NCBI GenBank assembly: GCA_020442185.1
Contig: JAGRKS010000057.1
Span: forward strand, 1-41,578
Origin: Hyphomicrobiaceae bacterium
Lineage (GTDB): Bacteria > Pseudomonadota > Alphaproteobacteria > Rhizobiales > Hyphomicrobiaceae
DNA length: 41,578 nucleotides
Reading direction: 5' to 3'
Shown here: in pieces, positions 30,352 through 38,627 of the stretch
Layout of the letters: each line of letters begins with the position of its first letter
Numbering within the stretch: the first letter of the stretch is position 1
Notes under the pieces: model-generated
Databases searched by the model: none
What the model was told of the DNA's origin: nothing
Seen by the model: only the letters and a program-made list of their open reading frames with translations
Made by a program: the position numbers and the translations under genes

Positions 30352-31353
30352 ATGACCAGCCTTCCCGATACCATGACCGCCATTGTCATCGACGGCAAGG
30401 GAGGCCCCGAGGTGCTGAAGCCGCGTCAGGTTCCGGTGCCTTTGCCCGCCGCCGGACAGGTGCTCGTCAAGGTCGCGTCGGCCGGCGTCAACCGCCCCGA
30501 CGTCCTGCAGCGCGAGGGCCTATACCCAGCGCCCAAGGGGCATTCCGATATCCCGGGTCTCGAGGTCGCCGGGACGATCGTCGCGCGCGGCGACGGCGCC
30601 ACGCGGTTTGCGGTCGGCGAGCCCGTGATGGCCCTCGTCAACGGCGGCGGCTATGCCCAATACTGCATCGCGGACGAACCGGCGACGATCGCCGTGCCGG
30701 CGGGGCTTTCGCTTCTCGAAGCCGGCGCCGTGCCGGAAACCTTCTTTACCGTCTGGCACAACGTCTTCGAGCGTGGCGGCCTCGAGCCCGGCGCATGGTT
30801 CATGGTCCACGGCGGCACGTCGGGCATCGGCGTCACCGCGATACAGCTCGCCAAGGCATTCGGCGCCAAAGTGATCGCCACCGCCGGATCGCCCGAGAAA
30901 TGCGACGCCTGCATGAAACTTGGTGCCGATCGCGCGGTCGACTACGGGGCAGAGGATTTTGTCGATGTCGTCCGGGACGTGACCGGAAAGCGCGGCGTCG
31001 ACGTCATTCTCGACATGGTCGGCGGCGACTATGTCGCGCGCAACATCCGCTCGCTCGCCGACGATGGCCGGCTGGTCAATATCGCCTTTCTCAAGGGCTC
31101 CGAGGTAACGATCGACATGATGCGCGTCATGCTGAAACGACTCACCTTGACCGGCTCGACGCTGCGTATTCGCCCAACCGCCGTCAAAGGTCGCATCGCC
31201 GCCGCCATCGCCGAGAAAGTGAACCCGCTGCTCGCCGCCGGCACCGTGAAGGTTATCGTCGATAGCACGTTCGCCCTCGAAGATGCGGCCCGCGCGCACG
31301 AGCGCATCGACAGTGGAGAGCACATCGGCAAGATCGTTCTGACGGTTGCTTGA
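30352..31353 (+). CDS. NAD(P)H-quinone oxidoreductase, PIG3-like (zinc-free MDR family)
   Basis: This protein of 333 residues is a medium-chain dehydrogenase/reductase. It has the N-terminal catalytic fold (GVNRPDVLQREGLYPAPKG, then IPGLEVAGTIVA) and the Rossmann motif HGGTSGIGVTAIQLAKAFGA. No zinc-binding Cys set is visible, which fits the quinone oxidoreductase/PIG3 group that reduces quinones with NAD(P)H. The ATG at 30352 begins conserved sequence. Its neighbourhood (DUF1192, DUF1465, rpmE) is common in Hyphomicrobiales. Confidence 0.9.
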   Translation: MTSLPDTMTAIVIDGKGGPEVLKPRQVPVPLPAAGQVLVKVASAGVNRPDVLQREGLYPAPKGHSDIPGLEVAGTIVARGDGATRFAVGEPVMALVNGGGYAQYCIADEPATIAVPAGLSLLEAGAVPETFFTVWHNVFERGGLEPGAWFMVHGGTSGIGVTAIQLAKAFGAKVIATAGSPEKCDACMKLGADRAVDYGAEDFVDVVRDVTGKRGVDVILDMVGGDYVARNIRSLADDGRLVNIAFLKGSEVTIDMMRVMLKRLTLTGSTLRIRPTAVKGRIAAAIAEKVNPLLAAGTVKVIVDSTFALEDAARAHERIDSGEHIGKIVLTVA

Positions 31354-31773
31354 GGCCGGGCGACATCGCCGCACCTGTTCGGCCAGGTCGTCACTGATTG
31401 CCGTCAGGCCTAGCACGATCGGGAACCCGCACCGCTCCCACTTGCCACGTCGGCGGATTAATCCTTTGCGCCTAAAGCCAATATGAGCCCTCCTGAAACG
31501 CTACCGTCTGCCACAATCGGCGGCTAGTGTTGCGGATCTGACCTTTACCCGCCCTCCGCTGGAAGGTTCCGAGCATACGGCAGAACCATGAGGACCACCA
31601 TCGACCACATGAGTCTACGGCAGTGAGTCTACGGCAGTTTATGCATCGGACGTTTGGCCCAAGGGCTAGCAGCGCGTGTGTAGCAAACGTCAGATGCTCT
31701 GCACGAGACACACGCTCCGGGCCGCTGACGTCAGTCAACGGCCAGATCCGCTGAGCAGACGAGGCAGTCACCC
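31354..31773. other. 420-nt gap with a tandem repeat and a palindrome
   Basis: No gene is supported; composition is less GC-rich than the genes around it. A 14-bp unit, GAGTCTACGGCAGT, occurs twice head to tail at 31611-31638. A 10-bp perfect palindrome, CTGACGTCAG, lies at 31725-31734, about 40 nt before the bactofilin gene. Confidence 0.5.
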
Positions 31774-32451
31774 GTGAGCACATCGATCGACAAGACGAAG
31801 GCCGGCACCATGATCGTCTCCGAAGGAGACGTCGTCACCGCCGAAATCCGCAATTGCCGAAACCTCGTCGTCTTCGGCTATGTCGAAGGCGATGTCGTCA
31901 CCGACGAACTGGTGGTCCATGAAGGGGGGCAACTGTTCGGGCGTGTGAAGGCCGGCACCGCCGACATCAGCGGCACCGTGCAAGGTAATATCGAGATCCG
32001 CAACTTGTGCGCGATCCGAGCCACGGCGGATGTCGCGGGCAACGTGCAGTACGGCCGCTTGTCCGTCGAGCCCGGCGGCTCGTTGACAGCCGAGGTCCGC
32101 AATGTGCCGCCACGTCTCATCGGCGATTTCTCGATTACGGTTTCGCGCGGCGGCACGGTCCGGCTGACCACCTTGGACATCGCCGCTGTTGATCCCGACA
32201 ATGCGGCGAGCGAACTCACCTTCCGCATCACCAACGCCACCGGCGGCCATGTCGCCATGTCATCCGCACCAGCTTCGAGCGTCGAGCACTTCACTCAAGC
32301 CGACGTCGAACGGGGCGACATCATTTTCGTGCATGACGGCGGCAGCGAGCGCCGGGTGCAATTCGACGTCGTCGTCACCGACGCGGCGGGCGCTTCGTCC
32401 GGCTCGCCCAAAACCGTCGAGGTGGTCGTCGCCGATCGCGCAGCTGCTTGA
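31774..32451 (+). CDS. Bactofilin-domain protein fused to a cadherin-like CSPG repeat
   Basis: This protein of 225 residues has two parts. Residues about 10-112 are a bactofilin beta-helix with its six-residue rhythm (MIVSEGDVVTAEIRNCRNLV, GYVEGDVVTDELVVHEGGQL, GTVQGNIEIRNLCAI). Bactofilins polymerise in the cytoplasm next to the membrane and position envelope machinery. Residues about 115-222 resemble a cadherin-like/CSPG (NG2) repeat: AAVDPDNAASELTFRITNA, then FTQADVERGDIIFVHDGG, then VVVTDAAG. Such repeats are normally extracellular. No signal peptide or membrane helix is visible. The start is a GTG at 31774, with GAGG upstream. Confidence is high for the first part and moderate for the second. 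Confidence 0.82.
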   Translation: MSTSIDKTKAGTMIVSEGDVVTAEIRNCRNLVVFGYVEGDVVTDELVVHEGGQLFGRVKAGTADISGTVQGNIEIRNLCAIRATADVAGNVQYGRLSVEPGGSLTAEVRNVPPRLIGDFSITVSRGGTVRLTTLDIAAVDPDNAASELTFRITNATGGHVAMSSAPASSVEHFTQADVERGDIIFVHDGGSERRVQFDVVVTDAAGASSGSPKTVEVVVADRAAA

Positions 32452-32507
32452 CCCTCATAGTCCCCGGCCACACTCTGCCGATGCGCGGGTCCGCAACTGC
32501 AGCCCTG

Positions 32508-33380
32508 CTACCAGGCGAGCGAGGTCATCGCCGCAACCGGCCTGCTCGGAAGTTCATCGAACAATGCCGATACGGCTGAAGCATCGAGACCGTTGCGTGG
32601 ATCGACGTGGATTGCGCTGGCAACGAAGACCGAGCGTATCCCCGCACGCGCAGCGCCGGCGATGTCGGTCTTGACACCGTCTCCTATCGCCAAAATGCGA
32701 TCCTGCGGCACCGGCGCGCCACGCAAAGCCGCTATCCTCGCCGTCGCGAGCGCATAGACGGGGAGGTGAGGCTTGCCGGCGTACGTCACCTTGCCACCGA
32801 GTGCCTGATAGGCTGCCGCCACACCACCTGCACACCATACGATCCGGCCGCCACGCTCCACTTTGAGATCGGGGTTGGCGCAGATCATAGCTAGCCCCCG
32901 CGCGTGAAGGTCGGTGAGGATCGCGGCGTAGTCGTCCGGCGTCTCTGTCTCGTCATCGAACAGGCCCGTACAGACGACCGCGGCGGCCTGCGCCGGCTCG
33001 GTCAAAGTAACACCGAGCCCGTCATAGATGGGCAGATCTCGTTCCGGACCGAGGTGATAGAGCGCCTCGCCGGCATGTGCCGAGATCATCGCGCGGGCGG
33101 CATCGCCGGAGGTGACGATTTCGTCCCATGCCGTGGCGCGGACGCCGATGCGATCGAGCTGCGTCGCGACGCTGGCGGCCGGACGCGGCGCGTTCGACAA
33201 CAAGAGAACCGATCCGCCGCGAGCGCGGAATTCCTCACACGCCGCCACTGCACTTTCGAAGGGGCGGACGCCATTGTGCATCACGCCCCAGATATCGACG
33301 AGCCAGGCATCCGTCGAGGTGGCGAGCGGCGCTATCGAGGCAACGATCGGTATCGCGGCCAGATCGGTTTCGTTCATCAT
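32508..33380 (-). CDS. HAD-superfamily IIA hydrolase (TIGR01459 / NagD-like)
   Basis: This protein of 290 residues has HAD motif I as WLVDIWGVMHNG, motif II as LLLSNAPRP, the IIA cap region about 85-200, then YAGKPHLPVY and motif IV AIGDGVKTDIAGA. It belongs to the NagD-like phosphatases; the physiological substrate is unknown. It follows the degenerate EAL gene after 31 nt on the same strand? No: the EAL gene lies upstream (33412-35799) and this gene comes next, so the two are probably co-transcribed. It converges with the bactofilin gene. Confidence 0.9.
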   Translation of the reverse strand: MMNETDLAAIPIVASIAPLATSTDAWLVDIWGVMHNGVRPFESAVAACEEFRARGGSVLLLSNAPRPAASVATQLDRIGVRATAWDEIVTSGDAARAMISAHAGEALYHLGPERDLPIYDGLGVTLTEPAQAAAVVCTGLFDDETETPDDYAAILTDLHARGLAMICANPDLKVERGGRIVWCAGGVAAAYQALGGKVTYAGKPHLPVYALATARIAALRGAPVPQDRILAIGDGVKTDIAGAARAGIRSVFVASAIHVDPRNGLDASAVSALFDELPSRPVAAMTSLAW

Positions 33381-33411
33381 GCCGCCGGAATGCCTTGGAT
33401 CGGCCGCGAGA

Positions 33412-35799
33412 TCAAGCGGCGGCCGATCGAGTCGCGTTGTTGATCTGAGGTGCCTTCATGCGGCGCGGGCCGCCGAACAGCTGTCCTTGGCCGAGCAGAG
33501 CGCCGAAACCGAACACGCGCGCCCGCTTCGCGTCGTCGTCGATGTGCTCGACGACGAGTGACAGCGAGCGCTCGGCAAAATACTTGCAGATGTCGGCCGC
33601 CGGCAGGACCGCGCCCGGCGCTGGCATGCCGTCCAGGAAGACATCGGCGTCGAGTTTGACGAACGCAAAACCGCTTTCCGTCAGCTCGTCGAAATCCATG
33701 TCGAGATCGGTTACGGCGCGCAGCGCAAACCGGAAGCCGAAGTCTCGCATCTCGACGAGTGTCGACCACTCTGGTGCGCGGAAGCGGCGCACATCGTCCT
33801 GGGCAAATGTCAGCACCAGCTGGCCTGCGAGACTTTCGCGCTCAGACACGACATCGGCAAGCGACGACAGGAAGTCGTCCGACGTCAACGACACACCCTG
33901 GAACGCAGAAAATACGGAACCGGTCTTTCCGCGCTCTTCAAGTCGTTGCGCGAGGTAGGCGGTCTGGTCGAGGCGCATACAGTCGAGCAACGGCAGCACG
34001 GCCTCTGTGCGGTCGGCCGCCGCGACCGGTTCGACGACAATGGGAGCCCCCTCGTCGTCGGTCAGCCGCAACGCCACCTCGTAATGTCGTGCCTGGTTCT
34101 TCTCGAGATCGAGGATCGGCTCCAGGAACACGTCGATACGGCCGGCCTCCAGGGCCTCGGCGATCTTGCGGAACTTCGGATCAATCTGCCGGTTCATGCC
34201 GGCGGCTGATGCCTCGTCCTCTGCCTCCGCAACATGCCCGGCCTCGCCGGGACCAGCCATGGCATCGGCAATTGCCCGGTCCGCCCAAGCATCCGCGCCC
34301 GCGGCATCGTCTTCCGGTCCATATCCCGGCGATGTCTGGCGGTCCGGACCGGCAGACCCGAGAGCCGCATATTCAAGTTCGGTATCGCTCTCGAAGTCCG
34401 ATTGATCGCGGCCCCCCGCGCGCTGGATGACCGGGCCCGAAGCGGCCGGTAGGGGGGGCGGTACCGTGGTCATGGTCGCAATCGGCTGGGCCCGGCGCAT
34501 CAGGGCCTCGACGTCGAAGTCGGCATCGCTCGGCCCGCTGCTCTGCGCACTGGCCGGCGCACTGGCCGGCGCGGGCGCAGGCGGCGATGCTGCCGGTTGG
34601 TGGCCGCGCATGCTATTGGCTGCCTCCCGCAACGCGCCAACGGACCGTTCGATGTCCGCCTCACGCGCCGAATTGTCGCCTGCGCGACCTGCTGGCGGCT
34701 GTGCGACCCCGGCGGAACCGACTTCCGCCGCGAGCTTCTTGATCAAGCCCTGGATCATTTCGACATCGGCCTCACGCGGCGAGATCTCGTCCGCCGCACC
34801 AGCACCGCCGGGGCGGTACGACCAAACGTCGTCACCGTCGCCCGCTTCAGTTTCGGGACGTTGCGAAGCGCCCGCTTCAGGCATCCGCTGTGAGGCGGCG
34901 GCTTGGCCTGCAGGTCCGGTACGCTCGACGCGCTGAGGGGCGGCTGGAGCGACCGCACCTCGCGGCAACGCTCCTTCGAGCGCCGCGCCCGAAGGCGACA
35001 TCCGGCCACCATCAGCGGCCGGTGGCGTGCCGGTCGCGGATTCCGGGGGCGCACTTGGCGCGCGAATGATGTTCGCCATCCGCCCCGCAACGCCCGAAGT
35101 GGCAGCCCGAGCGGGCCCGGCCTCCGGGCCCGCAGCGGCGCGGCCTGTCGGCAGGGAAGGTGGTGTCGCGGACGTGGCCGCCGGCGGAAGCGGTGCGCCC
35201 ATGCCGCGCGGTTCGTCCATAGTGTTGGGGGCTGCTGCGGCTCCGCCGCGCATGTGAGCCGCAACACCGGGTTCGCCTGCGCGAGGGTGCAGCGCCATCG
35301 CCGAGCCGCTGGCAGCCGGACGCTGTGGGACTGCAATGCCGGCCTGGTTGGATCCTGATCCAGCGCCCGGATGAGTTGCGTGCACCGGCGCCGCGGCGGT
35401 CGCCGGCCCGGCTGGCACGGACTTTGGCGCGGCCGGAACCGCATCACTGGCACCGGCCAAGCGGTCCCCGGCCGCACCGATGCGTGCGACATCGGACTTC
35501 AGGCGGTCGAGTTCGGCGCGAAGTTCCTCGATTTGTCCGGCCCTCCGCACGAGGGCGTGCGTCGTCAGCAGCCCGGCATAGAGCGCCAGCGAAACGGTCA
35601 CGGATAGCCAGAAACTGAGTCCGCCCTGCAGCACGAGCCCGAGGCAGAGCGCCAGCGCCACGAGTGCCATGGCCATCATGACGAACCCGTCCGCGAGGCG
35701 GCTCTTCAGCCCCTTACCGGGCGCCGTTCCCATTCCTTTTGCCGCCCTTTTGAGCTTTGCATCTGGCTTTGCCTTTACCGTCTTGTTCGCGTCGACCAT
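33412..35799 (-). CDS. Membrane protein with long disordered linker and degenerate EAL domain
   Basis: This protein of about 795 residues begins with a Lys-rich segment and two membrane helices (about 38-58 and 62-82), then a coiled coil (IEELRAELDRLKSDVARIG). About 400 residues rich in Ala, Pro and Gly follow, and residues about 555-795 are EAL-like. In active EAL phosphodiesterases a set of acidic residues and an Asn bind metal. Here EAL reads YEVALRL, the Asn of the NxS stretch is replaced (FQGVSLTSDD), DDFG reads RDFG, and only VKLDAD and the late Glu (VVEHID) look kept. So it probably binds or senses c-di-GMP, or acts as a scaffold, rather than cleaving it. The start at 35799 (MVDANK) follows GGGGA. 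Confidence 0.85.
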   Translation of the reverse strand: MVDANKTVKAKPDAKLKRAAKGMGTAPGKGLKSRLADGFVMMAMALVALALCLGLVLQGGLSFWLSVTVSLALYAGLLTTHALVRRAGQIEELRAELDRLKSDVARIGAAGDRLAGASDAVPAAPKSVPAGPATAAAPVHATHPGAGSGSNQAGIAVPQRPAASGSAMALHPRAGEPGVAAHMRGGAAAAPNTMDEPRGMGAPLPPAATSATPPSLPTGRAAAGPEAGPARAATSGVAGRMANIIRAPSAPPESATGTPPAADGGRMSPSGAALEGALPRGAVAPAAPQRVERTGPAGQAAASQRMPEAGASQRPETEAGDGDDVWSYRPGGAGAADEISPREADVEMIQGLIKKLAAEVGSAGVAQPPAGRAGDNSAREADIERSVGALREAANSMRGHQPAASPPAPAPASAPASAQSSGPSDADFDVEALMRRAQPIATMTTVPPPLPAASGPVIQRAGGRDQSDFESDTELEYAALGSAGPDRQTSPGYGPEDDAAGADAWADRAIADAMAGPGEAGHVAEAEDEASAAGMNRQIDPKFRKIAEALEAGRIDVFLEPILDLEKNQARHYEVALRLTDDEGAPIVVEPVAAADRTEAVLPLLDCMRLDQTAYLAQRLEERGKTGSVFSAFQGVSLTSDDFLSSLADVVSERESLAGQLVLTFAQDDVRRFRAPEWSTLVEMRDFGFRFALRAVTDLDMDFDELTESGFAFVKLDADVFLDGMPAPGAVLPAADICKYFAERSLSLVVEHIDDDAKRARVFGFGALLGQGQLFGGPRRMKAPQINNATRSAAA

Positions 35800-36019
35800 G
35801 GGTTCCCCGATCCGAAAACCTCGTCGTGAGCACACTCGGGTTGCGCTCAAGCGAGAGATTCGCCAACGATTCGCTTGGCTCAACAGTCCCGATCAGGTCG
35901 GCCAACCGCAACGCATCCAGCGGTTTTTTCACCAGAAAATAGGTGTTTGAAGCACGCTCGGCCGCCGAGTTGTTGCCGCCACGCATCATGGTGTTGCACT
36001 TGCACCCTCGTGGGCGTCA

Positions 36020-37348
36020 TCACGCCAACTGCCTCAGTGCACGGTCGATCGAGTCGCGAATCTGTTCGATATCGGATGCCGTCGCGATCAGCGGAGGCGC
36101 GACCACGAGCGTATCGACAGCAACGCGAATGTAGAGGTCGTGTTCGTGATAGGCGCGATCCATCATCTCGAAGGCGCGGGCGCCGGCCGCTCCCGTCCGC
36201 GACGCAAGGTCGATGCCGCACAGCAGGCCGATCGGGCGGATGTCGACGACGTGCGGTGAACCTCTGAGGCTTATCATGATCTCGGCGAATTCCGCCTCGA
36301 GGGCCTGCGCGCGCGCGAAAAGCGCCTGCTCGCGATAGACGTCGAGCGTCGCCAGTGCCGCCGCCACGCCGAGCGGATGACCCGAATAGGTATAGCCGTG
36401 GAACAACTCGGGCAGATGCTCCGGCCCGGTCATGTGGGCGTCGTAGATGTGCTTGCGCACAAGCACGCCGGATAAAGGCACGGCTCCGTTCGTGACGCCC
36501 TTCGCGAACGTGATCATGTCCGGCACGATACCGTATCGTTGGCTGGCGAAGGCGTGCCCGATCCGGCCGAACGCCGTGATCACCTCGTCGAAGATCAGCA
36601 GGATGCCATGCGCCTCGGTGATCGCGCGCAGCCGTTCGAGATAGCCCTTGGGCGGCGGCAGGCAGCCGGTCGAACCGGCGATCGGCTCGACCACCACGGC
36701 GGCGATGGTCGAAGGATCGTGCAGCCAGATGATCCGCTCGAGTTCCTCCGCGAGATCGCCGCCCCAGTCCGGTTCTCCGATGGAAAACGCCTGCCGCTCC
36801 CGGTCGTAGGTCGTCGCCAGATGATCGACACCGTTGAGCATCGGACCGAACATGCGCCGGTTGGCTGGCAGACCGCCCACAGATATGCCGCCGAAGCCGA
36901 CGCCATGATACCCGCGCTCGCGCCCGATGAACCGCGTCCGCTGTCCTTGCCCGTTCGCCCTGTGGAACGAGATCGCGACCTTGAGCGCGGTATCGACAGC
37001 TTCGCTGCCGGACGAGGCGAGCAGCACGTGATCGAGATCGCCCGGTGCCAGCAAAGCCAGGCGGCTGGCGAGTTCGAAGGCCGCTGGGTGGCCGAAGTGG
37101 AAAGCTGGCGCGTAGTCGAGGGTTGCTGCCGCTTGCTGGATGGCGGCCACGATCCGCGGCTGCCCATGGCCGGCGTTGACGCAGTAGAGGCCGGACGTGG
37201 CGTCGATCACGCGCCGACCGTCGGCCGTTAGGTAATGCATGCCATCGGCGCCGACGAACATGCGCGGACGCGCCTTGAAGGACCGGTTTGCCGTGAACGG
37301 CATCCAGTAGGGTTCGAGCGTATTGGGCTCGCCATATCGTCCGGTCAT
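36020..37348 (-). CDS. Class III aminotransferase (omega-amino acid-pyruvate type)
   Basis: This PLP enzyme of 442 residues has the class III fold: YWMPFTANRSFKARPRMFVG at the N-terminus, SSGSEAVDTALKVA, GYHGVGFGG, LLIFDEVITAFGR with the cofactor Asp, and MITFAKGVTNGAVPLSG with the Schiff-base Lys. The N-terminal WMPF motif is typical of omega-amino acid-pyruvate (beta-alanine) transaminases, so amino donors such as beta-alanine or taurine are likely. GGGAG precedes the ATG. The exact substrate is not set by sequence alone. Confidence 0.92.
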   Translation of the reverse strand: MTGRYGEPNTLEPYWMPFTANRSFKARPRMFVGADGMHYLTADGRRVIDATSGLYCVNAGHGQPRIVAAIQQAAATLDYAPAFHFGHPAAFELASRLALLAPGDLDHVLLASSGSEAVDTALKVAISFHRANGQGQRTRFIGRERGYHGVGFGGISVGGLPANRRMFGPMLNGVDHLATTYDRERQAFSIGEPDWGGDLAEELERIIWLHDPSTIAAVVVEPIAGSTGCLPPPKGYLERLRAITEAHGILLIFDEVITAFGRIGHAFASQRYGIVPDMITFAKGVTNGAVPLSGVLVRKHIYDAHMTGPEHLPELFHGYTYSGHPLGVAAALATLDVYREQALFARAQALEAEFAEIMISLRGSPHVVDIRPIGLLCGIDLASRTGAAGARAFEMMDRAYHEHDLYIRVAVDTLVVAPPLIATASDIEQIRDSIDRALRQLA

Positions 37349-37747
37349 GCCGCGTCTCCCGTCATCATGCCGCGTCGCCCATCATGGTGCGCGCCTTCGT
37401 TGCGGGCCGCCGCGTCGCGACAGAGGCCATAGCAGTCAGGTGCGCGTCGAGACCCAGCGCGTCCCGCGGGCCCAGCGCGCCCCGCAGGCCCAGCGCGTCC
37501 CGCGGGCAGTGTGCAATCGTCGATAGCTTTTCCGCAAGCGACGGGCCAGGTGGCCCGCACTGTGGACAAATCGACTTTGCGGTGGATGACCTGCGTTTTT
37601 TCCCCGCAGCCGCGGTTTAGCCGCAACACTGCCCAGGTCAGACCGCGATCAGCGTCTTGTTTAGCTCTCGTTAGGCGAATCGGCGTGGTATCGTCCGGGC
37701 CGGGCCGTCTTGCGGTTAGTCCTGGCGTAGGCAATGGAGAGAGCCCG
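37349..37747. other. 399-nt divergent gap with an 18-bp tandem repeat
   Basis: This gap lies between the divergent aminotransferase and SDR genes, so it should hold both promoters. It includes three tandem copies of an 18-bp unit (listed separately). Open frames through the repeat exist on both strands but look like by-products of high GC. Confidence 0.5.
37453..37506. repeat. 18-bp tandem repeat, three copies
   Basis: Three head-to-tail copies of CCCAGCGCGTCCCGCGGG lie at 37453-37470, 37471-37488 and 37489-37506. The first and third are identical; the middle one differs at two positions. Confidence 0.9.
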
Positions 37748-38500
37748 ATGTTCATGAGCGTTGTAACTCATTCGCCCGGCGTTCCGGTTTATGCCGAACT
37801 CGCCGGCGCGCGGGTCGTAATTACCGGACTGACACCGGACACGGGCGTCGATCTCGCTCGCGCGTTTGCCGATCACAAATGCCGCGTCGTCGTGCAAACT
37901 CCCGATGATGGCCCCGAAATGGCGGCCGTCGCGACCTTGTTGTCGGAATCGGCCGCCGAGATCGCCCTCTTCACCCAGACATTCGGCGATGCCCACGAAG
38001 CCGTGCGCTTTGCCCAGGGCCCGGCCATGTCTTTCGGCGGGCTCGATGTCGCGATCAATCTCGTACGCATCGGCGCCGCCGATCTTGCCGGCAAGACGTC
38101 GCTCGAGGCAATCGACGACCTCGTTTCCGAGCGCCTGCTCGCGCCCACCCTGATGACGCGCGTGATCGCCAACCGGATGCGTCTCACCATGACCGAGGGT
38201 CTCATCCTCAACGTCGTCATGACCGAGCGCCCGGCCGACGACGCTTCCGAAGTCATGATTGGCATCCTCAGGTCCGCGGTTGCCACCATCACCCGCCGTG
38301 AAGCGCAACAGTGGGCCGGCGAAGGCGTCCGCATCAATGCCGTAGGTCCTCGCGGCTTCATGGATGCGTCGGGCGGCGGTGCCTGCTTGACGTCAGGACC
38401 CGACATCGCCGCTCTCGCGCTCTATCTCGCTGGCCGCAAGGGTCGTCAGCTCTCGGGACACGTTTTCGACGCGGAAGGCGTTGCCACACGGGGCTGCTGA
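37748..38500 (+). CDS. SDR-family protein lacking the usual catalytic residues
   Basis: This 250-residue protein has the fold of short-chain dehydrogenases: ARVVITGLTPDTGVDLARAF at the dinucleotide site, FGGLDVAINLVRIG, GVRINAVGPRGFMD, and LYLAGRKGRQLSGHVFDAEG. The TGxxxGxG loop is altered (TGLTPDTG), and the region that should hold Ser, Tyr-x3-Lys reads NVVMTERPADDASEV to MIGILRSAVAT, without Tyr or Lys. It is probably a non-catalytic or altered family member. GGAGAG six bases before ATG 37748 fixes the start. Confidence 0.82.
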   Translation: MFMSVVTHSPGVPVYAELAGARVVITGLTPDTGVDLARAFADHKCRVVVQTPDDGPEMAAVATLLSESAAEIALFTQTFGDAHEAVRFAQGPAMSFGGLDVAINLVRIGAADLAGKTSLEAIDDLVSERLLAPTLMTRVIANRMRLTMTEGLILNVVMTERPADDASEVMIGILRSAVATITRREAQQWAGEGVRINAVGPRGFMDASGGGACLTSGPDIAALALYLAGRKGRQLSGHVFDAEGVATRGC

Positions 38501-38523
38501 CCCCGCGGGTTTGGCTGTGCCCC

Positions 38524-38575
38524 GGCGGACAGGCGGGAGCCCAGGCGGACAGGCGGGAGCCTAGGCGGACAGGCG
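38524..38575. repeat. 20-bp tandem repeat just after the SDR gene
   Basis: GGCGGACAGGCGGGAGCCCA at 38524-38543 is followed by a copy with one change at 38544-38563 and a partial third copy to about 38575. It lies 24 nt after the SDR stop codon. Confidence 0.9.
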
Positions 38576-38627
38576 TCAGTCGCTTCGGATGGGCGTGCAC
38601 TCGAGCAAACAACCGATGTCCGCCGGC

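Noticed and set aside
31472..31783. Minus-strand open frame of about 103 codons
   Set aside because: No recognisable domain, no ribosome site, and it includes the 14-bp duplication; treated as non-coding.
37345..37755. Minus-strand frame encoding GRAGPA-type repeats
   Set aside because: The repeat is the translated 18-bp DNA duplication; the frame overlaps the SDR gene's ribosome site and the aminotransferase start and has no family match.
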